A DNA stretch of 64,000 bases, taken from positions 1 to 64,000 of the forward strand of contig CAKZON010000045.1 of the NCBI GenBank assembly GCA_937136425.1, given 5' to 3'. Below the pieces are notes generated by a model, which searched no databases, had not been told where the DNA came from, and saw only the letters and a program-made list of their open reading frames with translations. Positions within the stretch are counted from its first letter, which is position 1. Every line of letters starts with the position of its first letter. Below are positions 9,479 through 18,763 of the stretch, piece after piece. Source of the stretch: an uncultured Crocinitomix sp. Its GTDB lineage: Bacteria > Bacteroidota > Bacteroidia > Flavobacteriales_D > Crocinitomicaceae. The position numbers and the translations under genes were made by a program.

Positions 9479-9643
9479 TGTATTAATTCAATGTTAATTG
9501 ACCATGTTTACTTGTTGAGCAGGTTTGATTTTTAGAACCTTAACAATGTGTTTTAACAATTCCTTTATACTACTTAATGCAATCTTGATTCACTCCTAAC
9601 ACAACCTTAAATTGCCAGTAACAAAAAGGTAATCGATCACCCA

Positions 9644-9651
9644 TAGCTTTG
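9644..9651 (+). promoter_or_regulatory. Putative -7 promoter element of the choice-of-anchor I gene
   Basis: TAGCTTTG matches TAnnTTTG, 26 bases before the ATG at 9678. No well-spaced TTG was found. The region 9479-9643 holds no gene. Confidence 0.35.
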
Positions 9652-9677
9652 CTCTTAAAAACGAAAGAATAGAAGTT

Positions 9678-12600
9678 ATGAATAAAATTTACTTGATTTT
9701 TCTTAATGTATTTGGATTTATACTAGGGGCTTGGGGACAAAATCCAGGTTTAGTGATCTCTGAATTTTATCAAAACCCAGGAGGCATTGACTCACCGTTT
9801 GAATATGTGGAGTTATTGGCAACGGATGATATTGATTTTACCACTACACCTTACACAGTAATCGTTTCTAACAATGGTACTGCTTCAGCTGATGGTTGGA
9901 TTGCCGGAGGAAGTCTTACTTATGCATTTGAAATCACTACAGGTTCAGTAAGTATTGGAGATGTTGTTTATGTTGGAGGAACAAGTATGAGTCCTACAGG
10001 AATTAGACTTCGAGAAATTAATACTGGAACTACAGATGGAGATGGCGGAATTGGAAATTCAAATTCTGGTGGTGTATTTGGTAATGGTGGAGGTAATGGA
10101 GATGGCATAGCCGTTTTTAATTTACCTATTGCTTTAATAACTTCATCTACCGTACCAACAGATGCAATAATATATGGATCAGGAGTTGGTGGAGCAGAGG
10201 TTGGCCCAACAGACGGTTATGAAATGCCAAATAATGAGTTTTATGATGGAGGCAAATTAAATGCGGCTGATTTTGTCGCATTAGATGCAGATTTAACTGT
10301 TGCAACAGGGGGAATGTTTGATCTTGTTTTAGAAGAGTTTGTTGAGGCTAGAACATTTGAAAGCGGTGCAGCCACTGACGGCACTTCTGAAATCGTATTT
10401 GCAGAAATTGTAACTCCAAAATTGAGTTTTATTCTTGAAGATTTAACAGTGTTTGAAGAGGATGGGATTGTTGCTGTAGATGTTGAGCTAACTGATCCTA
10501 ACGGTTCTCCTTCTATGGGTGAATTAGTCGTGAAATTATCTTCAACAGCAACAGCCGAAGATGATTTTATTTTATTGGATACGACAATTGCGTTTGCTGG
10601 AGATATGGCAGATACTTTAAGCCTTGAATTCGAAATATTAGAAGATATTTTAGTAGAACAATCGGAGTATATCATTATCACAATGGCGGCTTTTGATAAT
10701 GCTGAGTTTGGAGAAAATGAAACAACTTTTTTATATGTTTCAGACAATGATAGAGTTTTGCCAACAGCAACTAATGAACTTAAGTTAGAATTACTAACGA
10801 GTTATAGTACTGGGATTGAAGAAGAGAGTTCGGCTGAAATTGTTGTTTACGATACCGTTACAAATAATTTGTTTGTGGTGAACAGTATTGCGAATCAAAT
10901 TGATATTATTGATTTTAGTATACCTGAACTACCAATGTTGTTAGATTCTATTGAGTTTGATTCAGTAGGTTTTATCAATTCAGTTGCAGTTTATGAAGGA
11001 GTTTTAGCGGTAGCAGTTGCGGCGCCTATTGCACAAGATCCTGGATTTGTTTCTTTTTGGAATACAGACGGAACGTTTTTAAATCGATTAACAGTTGGTG
11101 CTTTACCGGATATGGTTACGTTTAATCATTCAGGCACCCAGCTTATTGCTGCTTGTGAAGGAGAACCAGATGATGACTATTTAGTAGATCCGAATGGAGG
11201 TGTTTCAATTATTGAAATTTCTGGAGATATTGCAGATTTAACACCAGCTGATGTTACTAATCTAGATTTTACGGCGTTTGACGCGGATGAAGAAGCTTTA
11301 AAAGCTGCAGGTGTTCGAGTTTTCGGTTTGGGAGCTTCTGTTGCACAAGATATGGAACCAGAATATGTGACGGTATTAGATGGAGATGTAGTTGCTCATG
11401 TTGTTTTGCAAGAAAATAATGCAATTGCAGTTGTTGATTTAATTACTAAAGAAATTACAGAAATTCGCCCACTTGGAACAATTGATCATTCACTTTATGG
11501 TTATGGTTTGGATGCATCAAACAGAACAGATGGAATTAACATTGCAAACTTTCCAATTAAAGGAATGTTTATGCCAGATGCGATTGACAATATTTCCATT
11601 TTAGGAACAACTTATTTGGTTACTGCAAATGAAGGAGATTCTCGTGATTATGATGGCTATAGCGAAGAAGAACGTGTTGATGATTTAAACCTAGATAGCC
11701 TAACTTTTTTAGATAGAGATTACCTTCAAAACAGTCACTTATTAGGTCGGTTGAAAACAACCACTGCAAATGGAGATACTGATGGAGATGGAGATTTTGA
11801 TGAGATTTATTCTTACGGTACAAGATCATTCTCAATTTGGGATGAAACAACTGGCGAATTAGTGTTTGATTCAGGAGATTTAATTGAGCAAATCATTGCT
11901 TCTCATCCAGATTATGCAGCGTTGTTTAATGCACATAACGAAGGAGGAGAATTAGAAATGAAAGACAGAAGTGATGATAAAGGACCAGAACCAGAAGGAA
12001 TTGTAACTGCTACAATTGATGGTAATGCCTATTTATTTGTCTCTTTGGAAAGAGTGGGCGGAGCAATGGCATTTAATATTAATGATGTTGAAAATCCGGT
12101 TTATATAGGGTATCATAACAATAGAGATGCTGAAACAAATGGTCCTGATAGGGGAGCAGAAGGAATGATTTTTATTGATGCTGAAATTTCTCCGAATGGA
12201 AATGGATTATTAGTATTGGCGAATGAAGTTTCAAGTACAATTACAGTTTATGAAGTTAATTCTTGTCTGTCAATTGCAGAGCTGGAGTTAACAACGGCAG
12301 ATGATTTAACTGCTTTTTGTATTGGAGATTCATTAGAAATTAGCGTAGAGAGTACTGATGACTTAGCAATTTCTTGGGATTTAGATGGAGAACTTATTGA
12401 AGACGAGATGGATGAAACTATTTTTGCGACAGTTGCAGGAAACTACCAAGCTAATTTTGTTAATGCTGAGGAGGCTTGTTCAGGAACCACAGATACTTTA
12501 GTTATTACTGTAAACGAATTACCGATAATTGCTGCTTCTGTAAGTGCAGATTCAGTTTGCTTTGGAAATGAAGTTATATTCTCAAGCACAGGAGCAGAAA

Positions 12601-13220
12601 TTTTAAACTGGCAAACAGAGGATCTTGAAAATGATGTTCCATACATTCCTGAAACGGCTGGTGATATAACCTATTATGTAGTTGGTGAAGATGAAAATGG
12701 ATGTGAGAATATGGATTCTGTGAATGTTTTAATGGCTGAACAAATTGTTATTGATTATATCACTACAGATGAGACTCTTGGAGATGATGGTGAAATTGAT
12801 ATCACCGTGAATGGTGGTTTTGGTGGATACATTTTTGATTGGGATAATGACGGTACAGGAGATTTTGACGATACAGAAGATTTAGCAGGTTTAATTGCAG
12901 GAACTTATGTTGTAATCGCTGAAGATGAGTTTGGCTGTTCTGAAACAGTAACTATTACTTTAGACAGCCAAGTTGGGTTAGGTGAGGAATCTAAATTATT
13001 GATGCAGGTATATCCAAATCCAACAAGCGCTAATTTGTCCATTGCAATGATAGGTTCATTTAGCTATCAACTTCTTGATATGAATGGACAAATAATTACC
13101 CTTGGAAACGCAGTAGATAGAGCAGAGCTTTCAATGGTTGATTTAGCACAAGGTGTCTATTTCGTTCAAGTTACTGATGGAAACCAATTCTCAAATACAA
13201 TAAAAGTAATCAAACATTAA
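9678..13220 (+). CDS. Choice-of-anchor I family T9SS-exported protein
   Basis: 1180 residues. It has a signal peptide ending AWGQ. Residues about 23-230 form a lamin-tail-like/beta-sandwich region (LVISEFYQNPGG, FEYVELLA). About 250-360 is Calx-beta-like (FEEDGIVAVDVELTD). About 370-870 is the choice-of-anchor I beta-propeller-like domain (TANEGDSRDYDGY, SYGTRSFSIWD, KGPEPEG, NRDAETNGPDRGAEG), a family that includes alkaline-phosphatase-like and surface proteins. Then come PKD-like units, a SprB-like repeat (FDWDNDGTGDFDDTEDL) and a sorting domain with QVYPNPTSANLSI. The C-terminal module is clearly shared with the glycine-rich paralogues. Secreted or cell-surface; enzymatic activity not proven. 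Confidence 0.9.
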   Translation: MNKIYLIFLNVFGFILGAWGQNPGLVISEFYQNPGGIDSPFEYVELLATDDIDFTTTPYTVIVSNNGTASADGWIAGGSLTYAFEITTGSVSIGDVVYVGGTSMSPTGIRLREINTGTTDGDGGIGNSNSGGVFGNGGGNGDGIAVFNLPIALITSSTVPTDAIIYGSGVGGAEVGPTDGYEMPNNEFYDGGKLNAADFVALDADLTVATGGMFDLVLEEFVEARTFESGAATDGTSEIVFAEIVTPKLSFILEDLTVFEEDGIVAVDVELTDPNGSPSMGELVVKLSSTATAEDDFILLDTTIAFAGDMADTLSLEFEILEDILVEQSEYIIITMAAFDNAEFGENETTFLYVSDNDRVLPTATNELKLELLTSYSTGIEEESSAEIVVYDTVTNNLFVVNSIANQIDIIDFSIPELPMLLDSIEFDSVGFINSVAVYEGVLAVAVAAPIAQDPGFVSFWNTDGTFLNRLTVGALPDMVTFNHSGTQLIAACEGEPDDDYLVDPNGGVSIIEISGDIADLTPADVTNLDFTAFDADEEALKAAGVRVFGLGASVAQDMEPEYVTVLDGDVVAHVVLQENNAIAVVDLITKEITEIRPLGTIDHSLYGYGLDASNRTDGINIANFPIKGMFMPDAIDNISILGTTYLVTANEGDSRDYDGYSEEERVDDLNLDSLTFLDRDYLQNSHLLGRLKTTTANGDTDGDGDFDEIYSYGTRSFSIWDETTGELVFDSGDLIEQIIASHPDYAALFNAHNEGGELEMKDRSDDKGPEPEGIVTATIDGNAYLFVSLERVGGAMAFNINDVENPVYIGYHNNRDAETNGPDRGAEGMIFIDAEISPNGNGLLVLANEVSSTITVYEVNSCLSIAELELTTADDLTAFCIGDSLEISVESTDDLAISWDLDGELIEDEMDETIFATVAGNYQANFVNAEEACSGTTDTLVITVNELPIIAASVSADSVCFGNEVIFSSTGAEILNWQTEDLENDVPYIPETAGDITYYVVGEDENGCENMDSVNVLMAEQIVIDYITTDETLGDDGEIDITVNGGFGGYIFDWDNDGTGDFDDTEDLAGLIAGTYVVIAEDEFGCSETVTITLDSQVGLGEESKLLMQVYPNPTSANLSIAMIGSFSYQLLDMNGQIITLGNAVDRAELSMVDLAQGVYFVQVTDGNQFSNTIKVIKH

Positions 13221-13248
13221 CCCAAAACTGATTTATTTTATTGAATGG

Positions 13249-13280
13249 ATGCCGTGCTCAATTTAGAGTACGGCATTTTA
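13249..13280 (+). terminator. Intrinsic terminator after the choice-of-anchor I gene
   Basis: ATGCCGTGCTC (13249-13259) pairs with GAGTACGGCAT (13266-13276), one wobble, followed by TTTTATG. Confidence 0.75.
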
Positions 13281-13292
13281 TGCTTTTAAATA

Positions 13293-13330
13293 GAAAACCC
13301 GCAGTGTTAATTAACGCTGCGGGTTTTCTT
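13293..13330 (-). terminator. Near-perfect 18-bp palindromic terminator
   Basis: Arms 13293-13310 and 13311-13328 form an inverted repeat with only one non-Watson-Crick pair (GAAAACCCGCAG... / ...CTGCGGGTTTTC). It sits 20 bases below the stop of the minus-strand gene at 13348, and may stop transcription in both directions. Confidence 0.85.
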
Positions 13331-13347
13331 AAGTATATAATTGAAGA

Positions 13348-15363
13348 TTATTTCTTCAAAATTTTCACAGTATTAGAATTCTCATTTGAAGTAACAGAAA
13401 TAAAGTAAACACCACTTGCTAAAGTATTCATGTCAACTATTTCTTTGTCGGTTGCATTTCCTTTAAGAATTATGTCACCATTGATTGCAATTAATTCGTA
13501 ATTGAATGTTCCTGCAAAATCAATTGTAATAATATCATTAGTTGGATTTGGATAAACTGAAATCATAGATTGATTAAGTTCATCAACACCAGCCTGAGTC
13601 CCTAATATAATAGAGGCAGAAGCCGAGCAACCATTAGAACCATTTACAACAACATTGTAAAGTGCGTCCGCTAAGCCAGTCAAGTCTTCGTCATCATCAA
13701 AGTCACCAGTTCCATCTATGTCCCAATCGAACGTATATGGAGCAACTCCTCCAGTTACTGTAATATTGATTTCACCATCTTCAAAAATCATTTCTTCAGT
13801 AACTTCATAAGTGATTGTAATTTCTGGATTTACAGTTACTGAAACGGATGCTTCGTCTGTACAACCAAATTCATCAGTTCCTATAACAGTGAAAGTATAA
13901 GTTCCTTCTGCAGCTAGTTCATAAGCTTCACCATCTTCAACTTCTGCTGGATCCCAAACATAAGAGTCTGCACCACTACCAGTTAATACAACAGAATTTC
14001 CAATGCAAATTTCATCATTATCAACCGAAGCCGATACTGTTGGTAACTCATGAACGGTTATAGTAACTTCGTCTGTAGCTTCGCAACCAGTTGTTTCATT
14101 TGTTCCAGTTAGCATATAAGTATGTGTTCCAATTCCTGGCTCTAAGTCTGTTGGATCCCAAACCCATACATCTGCATTACCACCTGCCGATAAAACAACA
14201 GTTTCACCAATGCAATAGTTTTCATCACCAGAACCTGCATTAACAATTGGTAATTCATTTACCGTAATGTTAATAGAGGTAGCACAATCAGTTTCGTCAG
14301 CACTTGTAGCTGTGTATGTAATAACGCCCATTCCTGCTGGTGTAAATGCTACTTCATCTGTAACACCTTCGTCCCAAGTAATTAATCCTCCAGTTTCAGA
14401 TTCAGCATCTAATGTAATTTCTTCACCTAAACAAATTTCAGTTTCAGTAGCCGTCACAGTTAATGCAGTACATAAAACCGTTATGATTACTTCACCATTA
14501 CCTAATTGTACACCAGGTAAAGTTGATCCGTCTGTTACACCACCAATATATGATGATCCTCCAGCACCGCCACCTCCAGCTTTACCAGAACCCCAGCTTA
14601 CACCGCCACCAGCGCCTCCGCCATAGTAGCCGCCACCGCCGCCACCACTAGCAACACTTTGTGATCCATCAATGCCTTGTCCGCCAACTCCTAATACACC
14701 TGAATTTCCAGGAGTACCTTCAGTTCCAGCACCACCAGCACCACCAGCAACAGGAGTTCCACCTTTTCCGCCAGCACCAGGATTTACAAATACACCTAAG
14801 ATTCCACTATACCATGGGTCGTTTCCATCAACGCCTGTTAGTGCTCCTCCAGCACCACCATTTCCTCCTGTTCCACAGGGAACACAGCTTCCGTTAACGT
14901 AGTCGCGGCCACCGCCGCCACCACCACCGGCAACAATTACACGATCGCCTAATGTTGCGCCACCTTGGCGAATATCTGAGGCTCCACCTCCACTTCCAGC
15001 GCGACCTCCGTCGCCTGTACTTGGCGAACCAAATCCGCCTAAAGCACCTCCGTTGAATCCTGCAACATCTTCAGTTCCTGTTCCGCCAACGTAAATATTT
15101 AATACTTCTCCCGGAGTAACTGCTAATGTTCCAATAGCATAACCTCCAAGCCCTCCAGTTGATTGGTCATATTCCTCAACTGTCGTTGCTTGTCCTTGGG
15201 CTCCGTAAGTTTCTACTTGTATTGAATAAACTCCTATTGGGACAGTGTAAGTGTCAGGAGTTCCTGTGTAGGTATAAGTAGTGACATCTTGTGACCATAC
15301 ATTAGAAAGTCCAAAGCCAAAACATAAGATAAGAGATAACCTCTTATAGTCTAAGTGTTTCAT
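13348..15363 (-). CDS. Glycine-rich surface protein with PKD-like and SprB-like repeats and T9SS sorting domain
   Basis: 671 residues, the fourth and more divergent paralogue of the family at 1-5.6 kb. The order is signal peptide ending VWSQ; a longer glycine-rich region to about residue 300 (GGYAIGTLAVTPGEVLNIYVGG, GSGGGASDIRQGG, DRVIVAGGGGGGG); PKD-like units with EICLGEEITL, ENYCIGETVVL and DEICIGNSVVL starts; a SprB-like repeat (APYTFDWDIDGTGDFDDDEDL); and a sorting domain (SVYPNPTNDIITIDF ... SNTVKILKK). Start at 15363. The role is probably surface adhesion or matrix; no catalytic motif seen. Confidence 0.9.
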   Translation of the reverse strand: MKHLDYKRLSLILCFGFGLSNVWSQDVTTYTYTGTPDTYTVPIGVYSIQVETYGAQGQATTVEEYDQSTGGLGGYAIGTLAVTPGEVLNIYVGGTGTEDVAGFNGGALGGFGSPSTGDGGRAGSGGGASDIRQGGATLGDRVIVAGGGGGGGRDYVNGSCVPCGTGGNGGAGGALTGVDGNDPWYSGILGVFVNPGAGGKGGTPVAGGAGGAGTEGTPGNSGVLGVGGQGIDGSQSVASGGGGGGYYGGGAGGGVSWGSGKAGGGGAGGSSYIGGVTDGSTLPGVQLGNGEVIITVLCTALTVTATETEICLGEEITLDAESETGGLITWDEGVTDEVAFTPAGMGVITYTATSADETDCATSINITVNELPIVNAGSGDENYCIGETVVLSAGGNADVWVWDPTDLEPGIGTHTYMLTGTNETTGCEATDEVTITVHELPTVSASVDNDEICIGNSVVLTGSGADSYVWDPAEVEDGEAYELAAEGTYTFTVIGTDEFGCTDEASVSVTVNPEITITYEVTEEMIFEDGEINITVTGGVAPYTFDWDIDGTGDFDDDEDLTGLADALYNVVVNGSNGCSASASIILGTQAGVDELNQSMISVYPNPTNDIITIDFAGTFNYELIAINGDIILKGNATDKEIVDMNTLASGVYFISVTSNENSNTVKILKK

Positions 15364-15390
15364 AGTTAGTTGATTTAAATAGTTAGGTTA

Positions 15391-15421
15391 CGAATATATG
15401 ATATTTGAATGTAGAATTCAA
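15391..15421 (-). promoter_or_regulatory. Putative -33/-7 promoter of the 671-aa surface-protein gene
   Basis: On the minus strand TTG (15421-15419), a 20-base spacer and TATATTCG (15398-15391) resemble TTG-N20-TAnnTTTG with one mismatch. It lies 27 bases before the ATG. The flanking 41 bases are similar to the region upstream of the 5576 start. Confidence 0.45.
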
Positions 15422-15567
15422 TTTTCTAGGTATTTAATCCTAGTTTTTGTAAATGGTATTGGGTTAAGATAATGCGTTTTTGATTTTTTTTAGAGGTAGA
15501 TGCAACCGTTTTGTATTGGGTCACATCAAACTATAAAAACGAGCTGACCGCAATAAATTTTATAATA

Positions 15568-16818
15568 ATGAAAAATACATTTTGGATTCTTGGAATATTT
15601 ATAATATTCAGTTCTTGTAAAGATAAAATTCAGCAAAAGTACATGGCGAATAGTCCCGTTTACACGGATTATGAAACATTTAGAAATTCTGGTGGTTTTG
15701 AGGCCGCACGATCAATAGAGCAACAAGGTAATATCTATTTTAAAGACGATTTTTTGTTTATGGTTGAACCTGACAAAGGAATTCATTTTATAGATAATAC
15801 AAACCCATCTGCACCAGTTCAAACAGGGTTTTTAAATGTTTGGGGCGCTACTGGAATGTCCATTAAAGGAAACTATTTATACGCGAATAGTTTTATTGAT
15901 ATGGTGGTTTATGATATTAGTTCATTTGCGAGTCCAGTTTTGGTTGAGCGATTAGAAGATGTTTTTCCTGGAGCTTTGCCGCATTCTGAAAAAAACTATC
16001 CTTATAGCACAATTGACAAATCTAAAGGTGTTGTTACTTCATGGACAGTAGAACAGGTTACTGAAGATGTCGCCAATTTCCAACCTACATGGGTGGATTG
16101 TTTTACTTGCGGAGTAGGTTTTGAAAGTTCATTTGTATCTGAATCTGGTGGTGGAAGTACGGGCATTTCAGGTTCAATTAGTTTGTTCACCATTATTGAT
16201 GATTATTTATATGTTGTTGAAAATGGAAGTAAATTACATCCGTTTGAAATTTCTAATCCTGCTTCGCCAACGGTTAATGAGGCTGTAGGTATTTGGGGAA
16301 ATGTAGAAACTCTTTTTCCTTATGAAAATTACATTTTTATGGGAACACCAACTGGAATGATTGTTTATGAAACGTCTAATCCGGTTGTGCCAACCTATGT
16401 TTCATCATTAAGTCATGCTCGAGGGTGCGATCCAGTAGTAGTGCAAGACGATTATGCATATGTTACAGTGCGCTCTGGTGGACCTTGTGGTGGTGATATA
16501 AATCAATTGGATGTAATTGATATTTCAACTATTACAACTCCAGTACTGAAAGGATCTTTCAATATGAAAAATCCACATGGTTTGGGAATTGACGGAGCAA
16601 GCTTATTTATTTGTGATGGAGAGGATGGATTAAAAGTTTTTGATGCAACTAATCCTGAAACTGCTGGAAATAACAAAATTCATCAGTTTAAAAACATCCA
16701 AGCAACAGATATTATTCCAGTTAATAACATAGCAATTGTAATTGGTGAAGATGGTATTTTTCAATATGACTATTCTGACTTGAGTGATATTACATTATTA
16801 AGTTCATTAAATTTTTAG
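15568..16818 (+). CDS. LVIVD-repeat beta-propeller lipoprotein
   Basis: 416 residues from the ATG at 15568. An upstream in-frame ATG at 15511 would bury the lipoprotein signal MKNTFWILGIFIIFSSC (lipobox FSSC). The mature part contains repeated LVIVD-type blades: FIDNTNPSAPVQTGFLNV, VVYDISSFASPVLVERL, VYETSNPVVPTYVSSL, LDVIDISTITTPVLKGSF, VFDATNPETAG. These repeats fold as a beta-propeller and are common in envelope proteins of unknown substrate. The next lipoprotein gene starts 4 bases after its stop, so the two are co-transcribed. Confidence 0.88.
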   Translation: MKNTFWILGIFIIFSSCKDKIQQKYMANSPVYTDYETFRNSGGFEAARSIEQQGNIYFKDDFLFMVEPDKGIHFIDNTNPSAPVQTGFLNVWGATGMSIKGNYLYANSFIDMVVYDISSFASPVLVERLEDVFPGALPHSEKNYPYSTIDKSKGVVTSWTVEQVTEDVANFQPTWVDCFTCGVGFESSFVSESGGGSTGISGSISLFTIIDDYLYVVENGSKLHPFEISNPASPTVNEAVGIWGNVETLFPYENYIFMGTPTGMIVYETSNPVVPTYVSSLSHARGCDPVVVQDDYAYVTVRSGGPCGGDINQLDVIDISTITTPVLKGSFNMKNPHGLGIDGASLFICDGEDGLKVFDATNPETAGNNKIHQFKNIQATDIIPVNNIAIVIGEDGIFQYDYSDLSDITLLSSLNF

Positions 16819-16822
16819 AGAT

Positions 16823-17251
16823 ATGAAATCTAGAAAATTTTCAAAAAATGTGATAAAGGTGGCAAGTGTATTAATGCTTGTGTTCATCACAATTGCTTGT
16901 AACAAGCGCGCAGAAAGAAAACTTGAAAATACTACTTGGATTGGTGTAGAAAGAACAGTTGAGTTTAATGGTGAAGAGGAGACGTTGGATGAGTTTAACC
17001 ATATACTTCATTTTAGAGATGATGGCACTTTTTACAGAACATATGAAAACGGAACATGGGAAGTTAAAGATGAGAAATTAGTTGTTACTTCTTATGATGG
17101 GAATTGTGTACGTAGTTATAAAATTGTCAAAATTTCAAGTAAAGAGTTGATTTTAGAAGGAAGACAATCACCAGCACTGCCGTTTGTGGGATGTGTAGAT
17201 GGGGATGAAAATGATGCGAAAATTACAGAAATTTATGAACGTTCCAAGTAA
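16823..17251 (+). CDS. Lipocalin-like lipoprotein
   Basis: 142 residues. Signal and lipobox ITIAC at about 22-26. The mature part (KLENTTWIGVERTVEFNGEEE, FRDDGTFYRTYENGTWEVKDEKLVV) shows the W-x-beta-strand pattern with the GTWEV motif of lipocalin-like lipoproteins. It is immediately downstream of the LVIVD lipoprotein and upstream of a beta-barrel gene that starts 4 bases after its stop, consistent with one envelope operon spanning 15568-18718. Ligand unknown. Confidence 0.75.
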   Translation: MKSRKFSKNVIKVASVLMLVFITIACNKRAERKLENTTWIGVERTVEFNGEEETLDEFNHILHFRDDGTFYRTYENGTWEVKDEKLVVTSYDGNCVRSYKIVKISSKELILEGRQSPALPFVGCVDGDENDAKITEIYERSK

Positions 17252-17255
17252 TCAA

Positions 17256-17894
17256 ATGAAGGTTGTTTTGATTTTATGTCTGCTTATTTTTGGCAGTATT
17301 AATAGCCAAGCACAGGTTGATAATGTTGAATATGGTATTCAATTTCGATCGGGTCCTTCTTTTCGAAAATTTGCAAATGAATTACCCGTGTCAGAATATA
17401 CTGGGTTTAATTTGGGAGCAGATATTTTGAGTATGCGCTATGATTTAGACTTTGCAGCAAGGTTAAGTTCTAAATGGACACTATTTGCAGGAATGGGTTA
17501 TTCTAGTCGAAATTATTTAGGAACATATTACTGCCATGTTTGTGATTTTGTGGGGTTTCCTTTTGGATCTGAAAGATTAGAATTTAAGTACTTAGATGTG
17601 CCAATTTTTGCAAGATATCGAATCGTCGATCAAAAATTAGGTTGGCACATTGAGTTTGGAGCAGAAACTAGTTTTGCATTAAATAAGGTGGATTCACGTT
17701 ATGAATCAGATTTAAGATTGAATACGTATAGCGTGAATGCATTTGCTGGAACGGGGTTAGATTATAACTTAAATAACCGAATCAATTTTAATGCAACTTG
17801 TAGTTATAGAAAACTGCTTTTTTCAAATACAGCATATACGTTTCAAGCGTTAGAAGTTAAGGCAGGAATAATTTATTATTTCAATCAACTTTAG
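17256..17894 (+). CDS. Outer-membrane beta-barrel protein (PorT/OmpW-like class)
   Basis: 212 residues from the ATG at 17256. The reading frame is open further upstream, but the start at 17256 gives a clean signal peptide (MKVVLILCLLIFGSINSQAQ). The mature protein alternates hydrophobic and polar residues with aromatic strand ends (FAARLSSKWTLFAGMGYSSRNY, FKYLDVPIFARYRI, WHIEFGAETSFALN) and ends KAGIIYYF, typical of 8- to 10-strand outer-membrane barrels. The specific function is unknown. Confidence 0.8.
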   Translation: MKVVLILCLLIFGSINSQAQVDNVEYGIQFRSGPSFRKFANELPVSEYTGFNLGADILSMRYDLDFAARLSSKWTLFAGMGYSSRNYLGTYYCHVCDFVGFPFGSERLEFKYLDVPIFARYRIVDQKLGWHIEFGAETSFALNKVDSRYESDLRLNTYSVNAFAGTGLDYNLNNRINFNATCSYRKLLFSNTAYTFQALEVKAGIIYYFNQL

Positions 17895-17909
17895 TTAAAA
17901 TTAAAAGAT

Positions 17910-18473
17910 ATGATAAAAGTAAAAATGATATTAATAGGCTTATTATTAAGCCAATTGAGTTTTGCTCAAAATAGTACAAATGAACTAAAAGAAGATTTAT
18001 CCGTTAGTTCAAATTCACCAGTGGTCAGTGGTTTTTATAATCGGATAAACGTTGGAGTGTTGGGAGGCAGTGATGCCTCTCCATCCTTCAACATTGTTAA
18101 TGGTTATAGATTTGATGAACGTTGGAGTGCAGGATTTGGGTTAGGTACGGAAGCTTTTTTTGGGAGAACATATATTCCAACATTTTTAGAAGGAAACTAT
18201 AATATTCTAAAAAGATCTACAACGCCGTGGTTGAGTATAATGGCAGGTTATGAAATGCCAATTGAGAGTTGGGGAGATGTAAAAGGTGGTTTTACTTGCG
18301 GAGGAAAAGTGGGCTTTAGTTATTTTATTGGTAAACACGTTGGAATTTCAACTTCACTTGGTTATCGTTATGCATATTTGCGTGACAAGTCCAATTGGTG
18401 GGGATGGGAAGATTTTATTACAATAAGTCAAGTTAATAGATTTGAGTTTAGAGTGGGAATGGTTTTTAAATAG
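17910..18473 (+). CDS. Outer-membrane beta-barrel protein
   Basis: 187 residues with signal peptide MIKVKMILIGLLLSQLSFAQ. Barrel-like strands follow (FYNRINVGVLGGS, RWSAGFGLGTEAFFG, PWLSIMAGYEMP, GISTSLGYRYAYL), with an aromatic-rich C-terminal strand FEFRVGMVFK. It is in line with the preceding barrel gene (15-base gap) and the following Kunitz-like lipoprotein (8-base gap). Function unknown. Confidence 0.78.
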   Translation: MIKVKMILIGLLLSQLSFAQNSTNELKEDLSVSSNSPVVSGFYNRINVGVLGGSDASPSFNIVNGYRFDERWSAGFGLGTEAFFGRTYIPTFLEGNYNILKRSTTPWLSIMAGYEMPIESWGDVKGGFTCGGKVGFSYFIGKHVGISTSLGYRYAYLRDKSNWWGWEDFITISQVNRFEFRVGMVFK

Positions 18474-18481
18474 AGAGATAG

Positions 18482-18718
18482 ATGAAGATTTTTTATGGAA
18501 TAGTATTGTTGATGGTTTTGAGTTGTGGAAAAAACTGTGTAGAACCACAGAACACGGCGTGTATGGATACACCACCAACAGATGAACTTTGCGAAGCATA
18601 TTTCAACAGATGGTTTTATAACAATGAAACAGAAAAATGTGAGTTAATAGGGTATAGCGGTTGCAATCAATATGGATTTGCAACTGAAGAAGAGTGTGAA
18701 TCTTGTAAGTGTGATTAG
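18482..18718 (+). CDS. Kunitz/BPTI-like lipoprotein
   Basis: 78 residues. The signal MKIFYGIVLLMVLSC has lipobox VLSC with Cys15 as lipidation site. The mature part carries a Kunitz-type pattern: C27, C37, C53, C61, C72 and C75 or C77. The C37-to-C53 (15 residues) and C53-to-C61 (7 residues) spacings equal those of BPTI, and E-A-Y-F-N-R-W-F-Y-N follows C37 just as K-A-R-I-I-R-Y-F-Y-N follows Cys14 in BPTI. The C4-C5 interval is two residues shorter than usual, and C19 plus an extra C-terminal Cys could form a further disulfide. The P1 position is Glu38. It is inferred to be a periplasmic or surface serine-protease inhibitor; activity is not shown. Confidence 0.72.
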   Translation: MKIFYGIVLLMVLSCGKNCVEPQNTACMDTPPTDELCEAYFNRWFYNNETEKCELIGYSGCNQYGFATEEECESCKCD

Positions 18719-18763
18719 TCTGTACTAAATTGCATGATATAGAATAGAAGAAAACAAAATAAG

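Noticed and set aside
14267-14902. Plus-strand ORFs rich in proline, His and Pro-Ala opposite the glycine-rich genes (also 602-1081, 2296-2962, 4294-5035)
   Set aside because: They are antisense shadows of GGX-rich coding sequence, with no start context, promoter or family resemblance.
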